Notes: a model not told the origin generated them from the letters alone. Positions 18,779-29,963 are shown, counted from the stretch's first letter. The stretch: 64,000 nt of DNA from Mediterranea massiliensis (GCA_015060685.1 SUXZ01000008.1:48864-112863), one strand, 5' to 3'. A program made the numbers and translations.

Positions 18779-19834
18779 TTAAAATTCCGTATCAAACCGC
18801 TGCATTTGTGCTTTTAGTTGCACCATTCCGTCGTTTCGAACCTTCAACTCGTTCACTAATCGGGTACATTCCAAGTAGTAGAGGATTGATTCGGGGGCAA
18901 CAGCTTGTATGTTTTCTATCTCTTTGATTTTTTCTAATTCGTAAGCAATCTGTTGTGCTTCGGTAGCAAATTCGTAAGCCTTTTGTAACTCGTCCATCAT
19001 TTCATAACCCAAGGCAAGATTGTAGGCGGCTTGCATTCTTTTCTTACCCTTCTTTTTGCTGTCGTAAACCTGTTTCCATAGGTTGATGGCTTCTTCCCAA
19101 TTGTTTTCTTTAGCATAAACGGCGGCGTCTCGCATGGCAACATTGCCGTTTGTAAAGTAATAGCGGTTGGATGTATTCCAATAAGGAAGAATGTGCTTCA
19201 GGGGAATTCCGCCCGCAAAGGTTGATGCCTCGGCGATGATTAGGCTATCGCTTGGCAACAATTCGATAACGGCTTCCTCTGTTTGGGCAATTCTATCCCA
19301 AAAGATACTGTCGCAGGGCTGAAGTGATATTAATGGCTTTTGCCTATTAGGTAGATAAACCGTTAATCTGGGTGAAACGATTGAGTGGATGATAGCATAG
19401 CATCCTCCCCAATCGGGCATTCGAGTAACCTCTTTCTTCTTCTCGATGTCTATTCCTTCCACGGCAATCAAAAAATCGACACCCATCAAATCGGTCAACT
19501 CTTGTGTCTCGGCTTGTGTGAGCATTAGTGAACGCTCTTGCGTGTCGTTTGCGCGAAGAACGGAATCGCAGATGATGACTTCGTCGAAGTAGTTTTCATC
19601 GGCAATGGCTTCGGCTAATGCCTCGGCCGTAAGTTTGCCGTTTCCATATAAATATCCCGATAAGCCATGCGATTTGTCGCTTGGCTTATCGGGGCAATTA
19701 TTTACAATACCTATCCGTCGTAAGCTGTTGGGAAAGCTTATGTCGGCGGGGAGCAAATAGTCTATAGAGAGTTGCTCAATACTTTGACAACCCGATAGCA
19801 ATAGTATGGTTAGTATGTAGAGTACTCTCTTCAT
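18779..19834 (-). CDS. DUF6340-type lipoprotein with TPR-like C-terminus
   Basis: A 351-residue lipoprotein. I start it at the ATG at 19834, which gives a clean signal (MKRVLYILTILLLSGC, lipobox LSGC); the frame could open 10 codons earlier. The middle part (GVDFLIAVEGIDIEKKKE, then PRLTVYLPNRQ) and the C-terminal helical repeats (EEAINLWKQVYD, QAAYNLALGYEM) match what I recall of DUF6340. Its start overlaps the secA stop, which implies coupling to secA. Role at the outer membrane unknown. Confidence 0.75.
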   Translation of the reverse strand: MKRVLYILTILLLSGCQSIEQLSIDYLLPADISFPNSLRRIGIVNNCPDKPSDKSHGLSGYLYGNGKLTAEALAEAIADENYFDEVIICDSVLRANDTQERSLMLTQAETQELTDLMGVDFLIAVEGIDIEKKKEVTRMPDWGGCYAIIHSIVSPRLTVYLPNRQKPLISLQPCDSIFWDRIAQTEEAVIELLPSDSLIIAEASTFAGGIPLKHILPYWNTSNRYYFTNGNVAMRDAAVYAKENNWEEAINLWKQVYDSKKKGKKRMQAAYNLALGYEMMDELQKAYEFATEAQQIAYELEKIKEIENIQAVAPESILYYLECTRLVNELKVRNDGMVQLKAQMQRFDTEF

Positions 19835-19842
19835 AAACATGC

Positions 19843-22800
19843 TTATAATCCGCGTCCGTGACAATGCTTGAACTTCTTACCGCTTCCACAAGGACATGGG
19901 TCGTTACGTCCAACCGTCTTCTCTGCACGAACGGGTTCGCGGCGAGGTTGCTCGCGAGTATCTTGAGCAGCAGCTGCCTGTTGGTTAGGGTCGTTCAAGT
20001 CTTGTTTCTGTTCCTGATATCTGCTCATATCTTGCTTGCGCTCGGGTGCTGCTTGGCGAACTCCCATTTGTTGTGCACGTTGTTCGGCATTAGGCGCTTC
20101 GGGCATTGGAATTTGTCCGCGCATCAAGATTGAGATTGTCTGGTTGTTAATCTTATCCACCATGGCATCGAACAATGTCACCGATTCGAGTTTGTAAATC
20201 AACAACGGATCTTTTTGTTCGTAACTTGCATTTTGTACCGAATGTTTCAATTCATCCAATTCGCGCAAGTTCTCTTTCCATGCTTCGTCGATGATATGTA
20301 ACAGGATTGATTTCTCGAATGCTTTGATAACCTCCTTGCACTCGCTTTCGTAAGCCGCTTTCAAATTGCATGAAATGTTGTAAACGCGCTTGCCGTCGGT
20401 GATAGGAATCAAGATGTTTTCGTACATGTGTCCGTTCTTCTCGTACACATCCTTGATGACAGGGTATGCCACTTGAGCCAAGCGATCCATCTTGCGTTTG
20501 AAATTCTCCATAGCCGTTTCGAAAGTCTTTTCAATCAAGACATCTTTCTTTTCGTTACGGAATTCCTCTTCGCTGAATGGAAGCTCCATGGCAAGCGTTT
20601 GCAATGCATCGAGTTTGCAACTTGTGTAGTCGGGGTTGTTTTCGATAGCATTTACCGAACGTTCCCAAATCATGTTTACAATATCCATACCGATGCGTTC
20701 GCCCATCAGAGCATGACGACGTTTGGTATAGATGGCTGTACGTTGCTTGTTCATTACGTCGTCGTATTCGAGCAAACGTTTACGGATACCGAAGTTGTTT
20801 TCTTCTACCTTCTTTTGAGCGCGTTCGATTGATTTTGAAATCATGCCATGCTCAATCATTTCGCCCTCTTTGAATCCAAGTTTATCCATTACACTTGCAA
20901 TGCGGTCGGAAGAGAAGAGACGCATCAGATTGTCTTCCAACGAAACGAAGAATACAGAAGAACCGGGATCTCCTTGACGTCCGGCACGTCCGCGAAGCTG
21001 ACGGTCGACACGGCGTGATTCGTGGCGTTCGGTACCGATGATGGCCAAACCTCCGGCATCTTTTACTTCTTGACTTAGTTTGATGTCGGTACCACGACCT
21101 GCCATGTTGGTGGCAATGGTTACGGTACTGCTTTGTCCGGCCAATGCAACGATGTCGGCTTCTTTCTGGTGAAGCTTGGCATTCAATACATTATGTGGAA
21201 TCTTGCGCATGGCAAGCATCTTGCTCAACATTTCAGAGATTTCGACCGAAGTGGTACCTACCAGTACCGGACGTCCGGCTTCTACCATCTTGACGATTTC
21301 GTCGATAACCGCTTTATACTTTTCGCGCATGGTTTTGTAAACGCGGTCGTTCATGTCGTTGCGTGCAATCGGACGGTTGGTTGGGATAACCACTACGTCC
21401 AATTTGTAGATGTCCCAAAGTTCGCCTGCTTCCGTTTCGGCTGTACCGGTCATACCCGATAGCTTGTGATACATACGGAAGTAGTTTTGAAGCGTAATGG
21501 TAGCGAATGTTTGTGTAGCTGCCTCGATTTTAACTCTTTCCTTGGCTTCTACGGCTTGGTGCAAACCATCACTCCAACGGCGTCCGTCCATGATACGGCC
21601 GGTTTGCTCATCCACAATCTTTACCTGACCTTCCATTACCACGTAGTCGGTATCCTTTTCGAACATGGTATAGGCCTTCAATAATTGGTTGATGGTGTGG
21701 ACGCGTTCCGACTTGATGGCATAGTTGGTCATCAGTTCGTCTTTCTTTAACAGACGTTCTTCGTCGGTCAGATTAGGCATCGCCTCCAATTCGGAAAGTT
21801 GGGCGGTGATGTCGGGAAGTACGAAGAAAGTAGGATCTTGCGAGTTACCGGTAATCAAATCGACACCCTTGTCGGTCAAGTCAACGCTCTTGATCTTTTC
21901 GTCGATAACGAAGTAAAGCGGATCGGTAACCTCGGGCATGCGTTTGTTGTTTTGCTCCATGTAGATCTCTTCAGTCTTCAGCATACCGGCCTTGATGCCC
22001 GGTTCGCTTAAGAACTTGATGAGTGCTTTGTTCTTCGGTAAGCACTTATGGCTACGATAGAGGGCCAGGAATCCGGCTTCTACCTCTTCCTTGTTTTCTG
22101 AATAGACAAGACGTTTTGCTTCTGTCAGGTATTGGGTTGCCAATTTCTTTTGCGCTTCAACCAGCTTTTCTACTTGGGGGCGCAAATCTTCGAATAGCTG
22201 GTCGTCGCCTTTCGGTACAGGACCAGAAATAATCAGAGGAGTACGTGCGTCGTCAATCAATACCGAGTCCACCTCATCGACGATGGCATAGTTGTGTTGG
22301 CGTTGTACCAAGTCTTGTGGACGGATGGCCATGTTGTCGCGCAAGTAGTCGAAGCCGAATTCGTTGTTTGTACCGAATGTAATGTCGGCCAAGTATGCCT
22401 TTCGACGTTCGTCTGAGTTTGGACGATGTTTGTCGATGCAATCCACACTCAATCCGTGGAACATATACAATGGTCCCATCCATTCCGAGTCGCGTTTTGA
22501 AAGGTAATCGTTCACGGTTACAACGTGTACGCCGTTTCCGGTAAGCGCATTCAAGAATACGGGCAATGTAGCCACCAATGTCTTACCTTCACCGGTTGCC
22601 ATTTCGGCAATTTTGCCTTTGTGCAACACTACGCCACCAAACAACTGAACATCGTAGTGAACCATGTTCCATGTCATTTCGTTACCTCCGGCCATCCAAT
22701 GGTTTTTGTAGATGGCCTTGTCGTCTTCGATGCGTACGAAATCTCTTGTTGCGGCAAGGTTGCGGTCGAAATCGTTGGCGGTAACCACCAATTCTTCGTT

Positions 22801-23169
22801 TTCGGTGAAACGACGTGCTGTATCTTTTACGATGGCAAAGGCATAGGGCAATACATCGTCCAATGCTTTTTCGTAGATATCCAGTATCTCTTTCTCTAAT
22901 TTGTCAATCTGAGCAAATAGTTCTTCGCGTTTTTCCAATTCGGTTTCTTCAACAGATGCTTTCAACTTTTCAACCTTTTCGCGTTGTTGAGTTGCCGAAT
23001 TGCGAATATAAGCTTTTAGTTCTTCTGTCTTGGCGCGTAGGCCGTCATTGTCGAGTTTGGCAACCTCTGGATATACTGCTTTAACTTTTTCTACCCATGG
23101 CTTAATCTCCTTCATGTCTCGAGAAGATTTGTTGCCGAAAATCGAACTTAAAAATTCATTAAATCCCAT
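19843..23169 (-). CDS. secA: Protein translocase subunit SecA
   Basis: The ATPase motor that drives unfolded preproteins through SecYEG. At 1108 residues it is longer than the E. coli protein (901), as is usual in Bacteroidota, with extra sequence around the first nucleotide-binding fold (about 300-430). Visible motifs are the Walker A-like [14 protein letters not shown] (about 186-199), the DEAD-type [17 protein letters not shown] (about 288), NMAGRGTDI (about 733) and [13 protein letters not shown] (near 760). The C-terminal zinc finger [16 protein letters not shown] is intact. A minus-strand -7 box TAACTTTG lies at 23236-23243. Confidence 0.99.
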   Translation of the reverse strand: MGFNEFLSSIFGNKSSRDMKEIKPWVEKVKAVYPEVAKLDNDGLRAKTEELKAYIRNSATQQREKVEKLKASVEETELEKREELFAQIDKLEKEILDIYEKALDDVLPYAFAIVKDTARRFTENEELVVTANDFDRNLAATRDFVRIEDDKAIYKNHWMAGGNEMTWNMVHYDVQLFGGVVLHKGKIAEMATGEGKTLVATLPVFLNALTGNGVHVVTVNDYLSKRDSEWMGPLYMFHGLSVDCIDKHRPNSDERRKAYLADITFGTNNEFGFDYLRDNMAIRPQDLVQRQHNYAIVDEVDSVLIDDARTPLIISGPVPKGDDQLFEDLRPQVEKLVEAQKKLATQYLTEAKRLVYSENKEEVEAGFLALYRSHKCLPKNKALIKFLSEPGIKAGMLKTEEIYMEQNNKRMPEVTDPLYFVIDEKIKSVDLTDKGVDLITGNSQDPTFFVLPDITAQLSELEAMPNLTDEERLLKKDELMTNYAIKSERVHTINQLLKAYTMFEKDTDYVVMEGQVKIVDEQTGRIMDGRRWSDGLHQAVEAKERVKIEAATQTFATITLQNYFRMYHKLSGMTGTAETEAGELWDIYKLDVVVIPTNRPIARNDMNDRVYKTMREKYKAVIDEIVKMVEAGRPVLVGTTSVEISEMLSKMLAMRKIPHNVLNAKLHQKEADIVALAGQSSTVTIATNMAGRGTDIKLSQEVKDAGGLAIIGTERHESRRVDRQLRGRAGRQGDPGSSVFFVSLEDNLMRLFSSDRIASVMDKLGFKEGEMIEHGMISKSIERAQKKVEENNFGIRKRLLEYDDVMNKQRTAIYTKRRHALMGERIGMDIVNMIWERSVNAIENNPDYTSCKLDALQTLAMELPFSEEEFRNEKKDVLIEKTFETAMENFKRKMDRLAQVAYPVIKDVYEKNGHMYENILIPITDGKRVYNISCNLKAAYESECKEVIKAFEKSILLHIIDEAWKENLRELDELKHSVQNASYEQKDPLLIYKLESVTLFDAMVDKINNQTISILMRGQIPMPEAPNAEQRAQQMGVRQAAPERKQDMSRYQEQKQDLNDPNQQAAAAQDTREQPRREPVRAEKTVGRNDPCPCGSGKKFKHCHGRGL

Positions 23170-23291
23170 TATATTAGTTTGTTTATTATTCGATAGTTAG
23201 TTAAACGATTCGAGGGTTTTTCCTTAAATCGCGTGCAAAGTTAATTAAAATGCTGATTTTTGCGTATTTTACGCGCTCATTTTTTGGTTTT

Positions 23292-24857
23292 TTAGAATAG
23301 AGTAGCAGCTTTTGTTGCATTTGGCGCTCGTATTCGCAAGCGATTTGCCAAAGTTGGTGCCACTTGTTCGAGGTTTACGGGTGTTGCAATCTTCTCCGCC
23401 TTGATGCCATTTCCAATGAAAATGATGGGTGCGGGGATGATTGTTGAGCGCACTACACGATTGTTGTTGCTCTTTTCGTCGATGATTGTCCATCCCGGCA
23501 AGACATCGATTACCAAATCTCCTGAACGAAGTCGGTTGTAAGCGTTGCGGATTCTTTCCAAACGGGGCGACCAGTTGCCTAAAAGTAACCGGTGTTTGGA
23601 ATATACCTCGTTCACTCCGCTGAATTGCATTAAGAAAGCTTCCGACTTTTCCAATATCTCGGTCAGATCCAGTTGCTTGTCTTCGATGAGCTTATGATTC
23701 AGGTAGATTTGCTTGTCGTAGTAGGCTTCTACGAATTGTCCTTGTCCGTAGGTGGCCATCAGGTACATGTTGAGCAGTGTTGCACAACGGGTTAAGTGAA
23801 ATTCGCCTCCCGGTGTGCGGTATAAGCCGACATCGGGTGAGTCGGGTTCGGTATATCCGGTAGAGGTGATGCAAAGCAGTACGTTTTCCATGCCGACTTT
23901 CTTGTCCAATATGTCGAGCAGGCGGGAGATGCTATTGTCCAGACGGACATAGGCGTCTTGCAATTCCATGGCACACTCTTGAGTGGGCAAGTGGTTGTAA
24001 TTGCCTGCGTAATAGGTCAGTGCAAGCAAGTCGGGCGTCTGGTCGTTTGCAATGGTACTTTTGTTTAGCAACTCCTCGGTAAGGAGATTGATTTCATCGT
24101 TTACTAACGGACTGGTTATTAATCTTCTGAACTTGTTTATGCGTTCGCTTTCGAAACGATGTTTGAAGCTGTTTTCCCTCCAGTTGGGTAGGAAAGTATA
24201 TCGCTCGGCCGGATAGATTGGCGACCATTCGATATCTTTGATGCGGAAGTCGGGCGACCATCGTTCGTTGTATTGGCTTACCCACCAGGGAAATTCTCCG
24301 TAATAGGTTGTGCTACACCATTTTCCTGTCAGCTCGTTTATCCATAATGCGCTATTGGCATTGTGTCCGGCCGATAAGATGGCGGCATCGCGGAAAGGTG
24401 CGATGGCATACACCAAACCTTTGTTGCAGGTTGCTATCCTGATTTCGTCGGATAGGGTAGAGGTGAGCAGTTTGCCTGGCGAAGAACTCTCGGCGGTATA
24501 GTTGCCCATGAATTCAGGGTCGTCAACGCAATTGATTGGGCGAAGAGTCTTGGTGTCAAGCCAATTCTCGCTTACAATGCCGTTCAACGAAGGTGTTGTC
24601 CCGCTATAGAGGGCGGCTATCGACGATGCTCTGTCGGCACCATCGAAAGTGAATTGGGCGTTGGTATAAACCTTTCCTTCGCGCATCAATCGCTTGAATC
24701 CGTTTTCGCCATAAAGCGCAGAGAAGGTTTCCAAGTAATCGGTGCGTAGCTGGTCGATGGTAAGTGTTACAACCAGTTTCGGAATTTGATTCGTCGATTG
24801 TGCTTGCAAACTTCCAAAAGCCAGTACCAATATGGATGTGATAATACTTTTTTTCAT
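23292..24857 (-). CDS. Alkaline-phosphatase-superfamily protein with degenerate active site
   Basis: A 521-residue secreted protein (signal ending FGSLQAQ). The fold is recognisable: VVTLTIDQLRTDYL near residue 30, ALYSGTTPSLNGIVSE near 85, TPDLLALTYYAGNY near 285, a YLN segment near 395 and PIIFIGNG near 470. Active members of the PafA/PglZ-like branch have a T/S nucleophile before GHAS, a D..H pair after TPDLLA, a DHG motif and a late histidine. Here these read DGADRAS, GNYNH, TSTGYTE and STIIPAP. Most metal ligands seem lost, so it may be a pseudoenzyme. It overlaps the lnb stop by 4 bp. Confidence 0.8.
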   Translation of the reverse strand: MKKSIITSILVLAFGSLQAQSTNQIPKLVVTLTIDQLRTDYLETFSALYGENGFKRLMREGKVYTNAQFTFDGADRASSIAALYSGTTPSLNGIVSENWLDTKTLRPINCVDDPEFMGNYTAESSSPGKLLTSTLSDEIRIATCNKGLVYAIAPFRDAAILSAGHNANSALWINELTGKWCSTTYYGEFPWWVSQYNERWSPDFRIKDIEWSPIYPAERYTFLPNWRENSFKHRFESERINKFRRLITSPLVNDEINLLTEELLNKSTIANDQTPDLLALTYYAGNYNHLPTQECAMELQDAYVRLDNSISRLLDILDKKVGMENVLLCITSTGYTEPDSPDVGLYRTPGGEFHLTRCATLLNMYLMATYGQGQFVEAYYDKQIYLNHKLIEDKQLDLTEILEKSEAFLMQFSGVNEVYSKHRLLLGNWSPRLERIRNAYNRLRSGDLVIDVLPGWTIIDEKSNNNRVVRSTIIPAPIIFIGNGIKAEKIATPVNLEQVAPTLANRLRIRAPNATKAATLF

Positions 24858-26059
24858 TCTCTCGTCTTGGGGTTATAAGTTAAAACAAGGTTGCTTGCCG
24901 AACGTATCCACAAACATAGCACCAAAGGTAGCACCGCAAGGTTTATTTCTTGTGGTATAAACGTCCAAAGCAACAAAAATAGCGTTAATACTACTAAATT
25001 TATGGATAAATAGATACTTTTTTTTCGTTTGGCCACTTTGCGTAGCATCCAAGGCAAACAGAAAAGGTGCAGGGGATGAAACACAAACAACAGGTAGTTA
25101 GGACTGACCGTGGGGTGTTGGGAGAAAAGCACCAAGAATGCCAGGATGCATCCGGCGATACCTGCCGAAGCAAATAGAAGCAGGTCGATTATCCAAAGCG
25201 TTTTCTGCTTTCGTAGCCCATAAATTGTGAGGAATGTAATGATGATAAATATCAACAATGATGCTTGGATGGGAGTGATAAGGTTGCCGCTTGACAGAAG
25301 TTCGCATTGCGGCATGCTTACCAACTGCTTGCATCCTTTTACAAGCGGTGTCTCTGTCTGCTCGTTGCCGATTAGCTTGGCTTGGCCGAATACTTCCATC
25401 AAGTAAAAAGGGACAAACATCATTTCGCGTCGTGAAATAGGTTTGTCGGCTTCACTTCCTAAGCACAAATCGATGCCAAAACGCGACCAGGGATGGTTCT
25501 CGGTGTACTTGTGAATCATCTTGCGGAAACTTTCCGTTTCTACTTTCTCGTTCATTTCATCGGTATAATCCAATTGCCTTGTGATGGCTTTTTCTATCTG
25601 ATCGCGCGGACGGGTAGCGCAATTGTCGAAGAAGAAGTTGTAGCGATACTCGCGGTTTTCCGGACGATAATTCTCCTCTAATTGTGCAAACAACCGAAGC
25701 TTTTCTTCTTGCGTAAGGTTTAATTCCTGTTCCCAAACGTCGCGCTTTATGTGCTGATAACTGTTTACAAAATGGCGGTATTCCGATATCCCTAAAAGGT
25801 AGTCGGTTTCGCCCAATGTAAAGCGAAGGACAAAGTTGGGTGCATTGAAGTTGAAGATGCCATAGTTGAATACGAGGTCAATCCCCTTGGCCGGTTGCTC
25901 GTAGCGTATAGCCGTATGTCCGAAGAGCGAATAAATCTCACTCCCCGCACCACACGTCAGCAGACTGACTCGGATAGAGTCGGCCGGAAGCGTTGTTTGC
26001 GAACGGCTGCAAATGGCTATTGATAAGCAGCATAGCACTGTGGTTAAAAATCTTTTCAT
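24854..26059 (-). CDS. lnb: Lnb-type lipoprotein N-acyltransferase candidate (DUF4105)
   Basis: A 401-residue protein from the ATG at 26059, chosen because the signal (MKRFLTTVLCCLSIAICSRSQ) starts there; an upstream in-frame ATG 6 codons earlier lies within the -7 region. The periplasmic domain has FGHTAIRYEQ (about residue 45) and FFFDNCATRPRDQ (about 150), the His and Cys expected of this NlpC/P60-related fold. The last 150 residues hold about five membrane helices. DUF4105 plus five helices is the architecture described for Lnb, which N-acylates lipoproteins in Bacteroides. Its transcript runs on into the phosphatase-fold gene. Confidence 0.82.
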   Translation of the reverse strand: MKRFLTTVLCCLSIAICSRSQTTLPADSIRVSLLTCGAGSEIYSLFGHTAIRYEQPAKGIDLVFNYGIFNFNAPNFVLRFTLGETDYLLGISEYRHFVNSYQHIKRDVWEQELNLTQEEKLRLFAQLEENYRPENREYRYNFFFDNCATRPRDQIEKAITRQLDYTDEMNEKVETESFRKMIHKYTENHPWSRFGIDLCLGSEADKPISRREMMFVPFYLMEVFGQAKLIGNEQTETPLVKGCKQLVSMPQCELLSSGNLITPIQASLLIFIIITFLTIYGLRKQKTLWIIDLLLFASAGIAGCILAFLVLFSQHPTVSPNYLLFVFHPLHLFCLPWMLRKVAKRKKSIYLSINLVVLTLFLLLWTFIPQEINLAVLPLVLCLWIRSASNLVLTYNPKTRE

Positions 26060-26063
26060 GTCG

Positions 26064-26310
26064 CAAAGATAGTGCAAGCCGAGCGAAGAAAAAAGAAGTT
26101 TACTTATTTTTTTCTTCCGAGGCGCCGCCTATCTTATCCAAAGGTAGTGCAAGCCGGCAAAGAAGTAGTGGTTGCTTAATTTTTTCTTCCGAGGCGCCGC
26201 CTATCTTATCCAAAGATAGTGCAAGCCGCCAAAGAAGTAGTGGCTTGCTTATTTTTTTTTCTTCCGAGGCGCCGCCTATCTTATCTAAAGATAGTGCAAG
26301 CCGGCAACCT
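26064..26310 (-). repeat. Tandem 72-75-bp promoter-bearing repeat upstream of lnb
   Basis: Three full units and one partial unit. Each begins (plus strand) with CAAAGATAGTGCAAGCC and continues to an A/T-rich run, a GAGGCGCCGCCT palindrome and ATCTTATC. On the minus strand the units carry TAnnTTTG elements at 26064-26071 (TATCTTTG), 26139-26146 (TACCTTTG) and 26211-26218 (TATCTTTG); the fourth, at 26286-26293, is TATCTTTA. Periods are 75, 72 and 75 bp. The array points at lnb, and the first -7 box is only 4 bp before its ATG. Confidence 0.88.
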
Positions 26311-26552
26311 GTTCTCTGAAGCATCTTGAAATTTTCCCTTAAGGGTAATTTTAATTTCCCTTCTTGGAAAATAAAAATGCCTTTCTGCGGAATGAATTGC
26401 GTAGCCGCGCCGAACAAATACGGTGCGTGCACCGAACGCATTCGGTGGAAACGGGTTGCCGATTGAGCGTTTCGTCCCATGCTTATAGATAGGATTTTTA
26501 TTATAAATAATGTAATAATGGCGATATTTGGGCGTAATTTACGTTTTTTTTG

Positions 26553-26560
26553 TATCTTTG
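26553..26560 (+). promoter_or_regulatory. Promoter of coaX operon, -7 TATCTTTG
   Basis: A perfect -7 element with a -33-like TTTG at 26527-26530, a spacer of 22 bp, and the coaX ATG 36 bp downstream. The stretch 26320-26520 between this and the tandem repeat holds no gene I can support; it is A/T-rich with a CCGAACGCATTCGG palindrome near 26435. Confidence 0.7.
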
Positions 26561-26596
26561 CCGCGTTGTTCAAAAAGCAACCTATTGCGATAGCCT

Positions 26597-27328
26597 ATGA
26601 ATTTGGTGATTGACATTGGAAATACGACGGCCAAAATGGCCGCTTTTAAGGGCGAGGAGCTATTGGAGGTAGCCTATACCGATAATAACCGTCTGTCGGA
26701 TTTGTCCAAGTTTGCCGTTCGCCACCCTTTCAAGCAGGCAATCTACTCTACGGTTGTGAACTTGGGCAATGAGGCTTTGGAAGAGATTGCCCGGCTACCT
26801 TTCCCATGCCGCAAGCTGACGGCGGAAACGCCCATCCCGGTGGTGAATTGTTACGACACCCCCGAAACGTTGGGAACCGACCGCATAGCGGCTGTGATAG
26901 GAGCGGCATCCGTTAAACCGGGCGTGCCGTTGCTGGTGATAGATGCCGGCACATGCATCACCTACGAGTTTCTCGATGCAGATGGCCGCTATCTAGGTGG
27001 AAACATCTCGCCAGGCTTGGAAATGAGGTTGAAGGCACTGAATCACTTTACCTCACGCCTTCCGTTGGTGCCGTTGCAAGGCCCTTTGCCCGATGTGGGA
27101 AAGGATACGGAAACTGCTATACGGTTGGGCGTAAGTAAGGGTGTGCAATACGAAATTGAGGGCTATATTGAAGATTTTAGGAAGAAATATCCCCGTCTTT
27201 TGGTTTTTTTAACGGGCGGTGATGATTTTTCTTTTGATACAAACATAAAAAACCTCATCTTTGCAGACAGATTTTTAGTGTTGAAAGGATTAAACTGTAT
27301 TTTAAACTACAACAATGACGAATATTAA
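26597..27328 (+). CDS. coaX: Type III pantothenate kinase
   Basis: A 243-residue ASKHA-fold kinase that phosphorylates pantothenate, the first step to coenzyme A. Motifs are the phosphate loop [10 protein letters not shown] (residues 5-14), [11 protein letters not shown] (about 95-105) and [10 protein letters not shown] (about 118-127), then [11 protein letters not shown]. Length is normal for the family. Its 3' end overlaps the next gene by 14 bp, so the envelope operon is read through from here. Confidence 0.97.
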   Translation: MNLVIDIGNTTAKMAAFKGEELLEVAYTDNNRLSDLSKFAVRHPFKQAIYSTVVNLGNEALEEIARLPFPCRKLTAETPIPVVNCYDTPETLGTDRIAAVIGAASVKPGVPLLVIDAGTCITYEFLDADGRYLGGNISPGLEMRLKALNHFTSRLPLVPLQGPLPDVGKDTETAIRLGVSKGVQYEIEGYIEDFRKKYPRLLVFLTGGDDFSFDTNIKNLIFADRFLVLKGLNCILNYNNDEY

Positions 27329-28580
27329 ACAAATACTTTTTGTGCTTATGCTTACCGCGTTTTCCGGGGTAGTCGTAGCTCAAAATAACACAAACTCACC
27401 ATATACACGATACGGATTCGGACAACTGACAGATCCCGGATCGGGCAATTCAAAGGCAATGGGAGGCGTGGCCTATGGCTTGCGCGACCACCTGCAAGTG
27501 AACTTTGCCAACCCCGCATCCTATTCATGCGTCGATTCGCTGACTTTTATCTTCGATGGTGGTTTGGGATTGCAAAACACCAACTTCAGCAACGGAGAGG
27601 TGAAGATGAATGCCCACAACTCAAGCGTAGATTACATTACGATGCAGTTCAGAGCCAGCAAGTGGTGTGGCGTCAGCCTCGGTTTGCTGCCCTATTCAAA
27701 CGTGGGATATAACTTCAGCAACTATCAGAAGAACGAAACAGATCCGCAAAACTCTACTCTTGTAACCTACTTGGGCGAAGGCGGATTGCACCAAGTGTAC
27801 ATCGGTGCCGGCTTCAAGCTGATGAAAAACTTGTCGGTAGGTGCCAACATCTCATACCTTTGGGGCGACATCGCTCGCGAACGTACACAATCGTTCGTGT
27901 CGAACAGTTCAGCCAACGGCTTGACAACTACCACAAACGTATCTATCGAAAGCTATAAACTCGATTTAGGTTTGCAATATACCCAAAAGCTTTCCGATAA
28001 GCGAACACTTACATTGGGCGCCGTATTCTCGCCGGGACACGATTTGGCCAACCAGACATATGTACAGGATGTGCTCTCGTCCGGTTCAGGTTCGGCAAAC
28101 TCGGTGACCGTGCGCGATACATCGACCGTATTCGGCTTGCCTACAACCATTGGCGTGGGCTTGGCCTACAAATACGATAACCGATTGACTATTGCGGCCG
28201 ACTTCATGACACAAAACTGGAGCAAGGCCAAGTACATGGGTCAGGACAACGTGATGTGCAACCGCACACGCATCTCGGTAGGTGCCGAGTATCAACCCAA
28301 CCCACTTGGAAGAAGCTACTTTTCGGTAATTAAATATAGAATAGGTGCACACTATTCTAAACCATATTATAAAATAGATGGAGTAGATGCCGCCAAAGAA
28401 TACGGCGTGTCGTTCGGATTCGGATTGCCGGTAGCCACTTCGCGCTCGCTCGTCAGCCTGACCGCACAATATGTGCGTACAAGCGGAAAGATGAACTCGT
28501 TCCTGAACGAAAACACCTTGCGCATCTGCATCGGTGTAACATTCAACGAACGCTGGTTCTTCAAGAGCAAGGTAAATTAA
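27315..28580 (+). CDS. Outer-membrane beta-barrel protein of the coaX-lptC operon
   Basis: A 421-residue protein with a signal peptide (ending VVVAQ) and repeated amphipathic beta-strands separated by Asn/Ser/Gly-rich turns. It opens [16 protein letters not shown] and has [12 protein letters not shown], which recall FadL-like or PorV-like barrels, but I do not assign either. It is conserved in this position beside coaX in Bacteroidota. Cargo unknown. Confidence 0.78.
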   Translation: MTNIKQILFVLMLTAFSGVVVAQNNTNSPYTRYGFGQLTDPGSGNSKAMGGVAYGLRDHLQVNFANPASYSCVDSLTFIFDGGLGLQNTNFSNGEVKMNAHNSSVDYITMQFRASKWCGVSLGLLPYSNVGYNFSNYQKNETDPQNSTLVTYLGEGGLHQVYIGAGFKLMKNLSVGANISYLWGDIARERTQSFVSNSSANGLTTTTNVSIESYKLDLGLQYTQKLSDKRTLTLGAVFSPGHDLANQTYVQDVLSSGSGSANSVTVRDTSTVFGLPTTIGVGLAYKYDNRLTIAADFMTQNWSKAKYMGQDNVMCNRTRISVGAEYQPNPLGRSYFSVIKYRIGAHYSKPYYKIDGVDAAKEYGVSFGFGLPVATSRSLVSLTAQYVRTSGKMNSFLNENTLRICIGVTFNERWFFKSKVN

Positions 28581-28636
28581 TGGATAATAACTGAGAAACA
28601 TAAATAGACTATTTAATAATTAAAACTTCGAATACG

Positions 28637-29959
28637 ATGAAAATGAAAATGTTTGTCGCTGCTTTGTTCCTTTCACTGGGTGCATCCAGCGCTATCGCAC
28701 AAGAATGTAACGCAAACAGTAGTATTTCTCACGAAGCAGTTCGTGCAGGAAACTTTAAAGATGCGTATGCTCCATGTATGGCAGTTCTTAAAGAATGCCC
28801 AACCTTGAAGTATTATACCTATACTGATGCCAAGAAAATCTTGAGAGCATTAATGACAGAGATCAAGGATCGCAACAATGCCGACTATCAAAAATACTTC
28901 ACCGAATTGATGGGGGTTTTCGATTTGCAAATCCAATACCTTCCTCAATTGAACCAAAAGCTTAAAGCCAGCCAACAAGTACCCGCTTACGAATTGTTGG
29001 GCGACAAGGCTGTTGACTACTTGCAATATGCACCATCAGCCAAGTTGGATGAGGCATATGCATGGTTGAAGGAATCTGTAGATGCCGGTAAGGGCGCTTC
29101 TAAGGGTGCAACCTTGAACGCTTTCCTGGATATCTCTACAAAGAAAGTACAAGCAGACAAGAGCCACACCGGCCAATACTTCCAAGATTACATGGATGCA
29201 ACCAAGTATATCGAAGAAGCAATTGCTAACGAAACCAAGCCTAACACTAAATCTTACCTCGAAGCTTTGAAGGAAAACTTCACTCCTATCTTCGTAAGTA
29301 GTGGTGTTGCCGATTGCGAATCGTTGCAAGCTATCTATGGCCCGCAAGTTGAAGAAAACAAGACCGACTCGGTTGTTCTTCAAAAGGCCCTTAACGTATT
29401 GAAGCTGATGCGTTGTACTGATAGCGAAGCATACTATGCTGCTTCTGACTACATGTATCGCATCAAGCCAACTGCTGATGCTGCTATCGGTGTAGGCTAC
29501 ATGTACATCAAGAAAGAACAATACGAAAAGGCTATGCCTTACATCGACGAGGCTTTGGCTATGGAAACAGACAATGCCAAGAAAGCTGAAATGGCATACC
29601 TTGCCGCTGCTTCTTTGTCGGGTGCCAAGAAGTATTCACAAGCTCGTAAGTACTGCTACGATGCATTGAAGTACAACGAAAACTTCGGTAACGCTTACAT
29701 CCTTTTGGCAAACTTGTATGCTGCTTCTCCTAACTGGAGCAACGAAGGTGCTCTGAACAGATGTACTTACTTCGTATGTATCGACAAGTTGCAACGCGCT
29801 AAGAATGTAGATCCATCTGTTGCTGAAAAGGCTAACGAACTTATCGCTACCTATTCACGCTATACTCCTGAAGCAAAAGACCTCTTCATGTTGGGTTACA
29901 AGCCGGGTGATCGCGTAACTGTTGGCGGTTGGATTGGTGAATCTACAACTATCCGATAA
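28637..29959 (+). CDS. Periplasmic TPR protein
   Basis: A 440-residue protein with a signal peptide (MKMKMFVAALFLSLGASSAIAQ). The mature part is alpha-helical with tetratricopeptide-like repeats, clearest at about residues 285-400 (EQYEKAMPYIDEALAME, AYILLANLYAAS). It carries cysteines near the N-terminus (ECNANSS, APCMAVLKECP). Codon use is strongly biased, suggesting high expression. It lies in the operon leading to lptC, which hints at envelope assembly. Confidence 0.85.
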   Translation: MKMKMFVAALFLSLGASSAIAQECNANSSISHEAVRAGNFKDAYAPCMAVLKECPTLKYYTYTDAKKILRALMTEIKDRNNADYQKYFTELMGVFDLQIQYLPQLNQKLKASQQVPAYELLGDKAVDYLQYAPSAKLDEAYAWLKESVDAGKGASKGATLNAFLDISTKKVQADKSHTGQYFQDYMDATKYIEEAIANETKPNTKSYLEALKENFTPIFVSSGVADCESLQAIYGPQVEENKTDSVVLQKALNVLKLMRCTDSEAYYAASDYMYRIKPTADAAIGVGYMYIKKEQYEKAMPYIDEALAMETDNAKKAEMAYLAAASLSGAKKYSQARKYCYDALKYNENFGNAYILLANLYAASPNWSNEGALNRCTYFVCIDKLQRAKNVDPSVAEKANELIATYSRYTPEAKDLFMLGYKPGDRVTVGGWIGESTTIR

Positions 29960-29963
29960 CGAT

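Noticed and set aside
26064..26310. Possible CRISPR array
   Set aside because: The units are contiguous tandem copies of 72-75 bp without unique spacers, and no cas gene is present.
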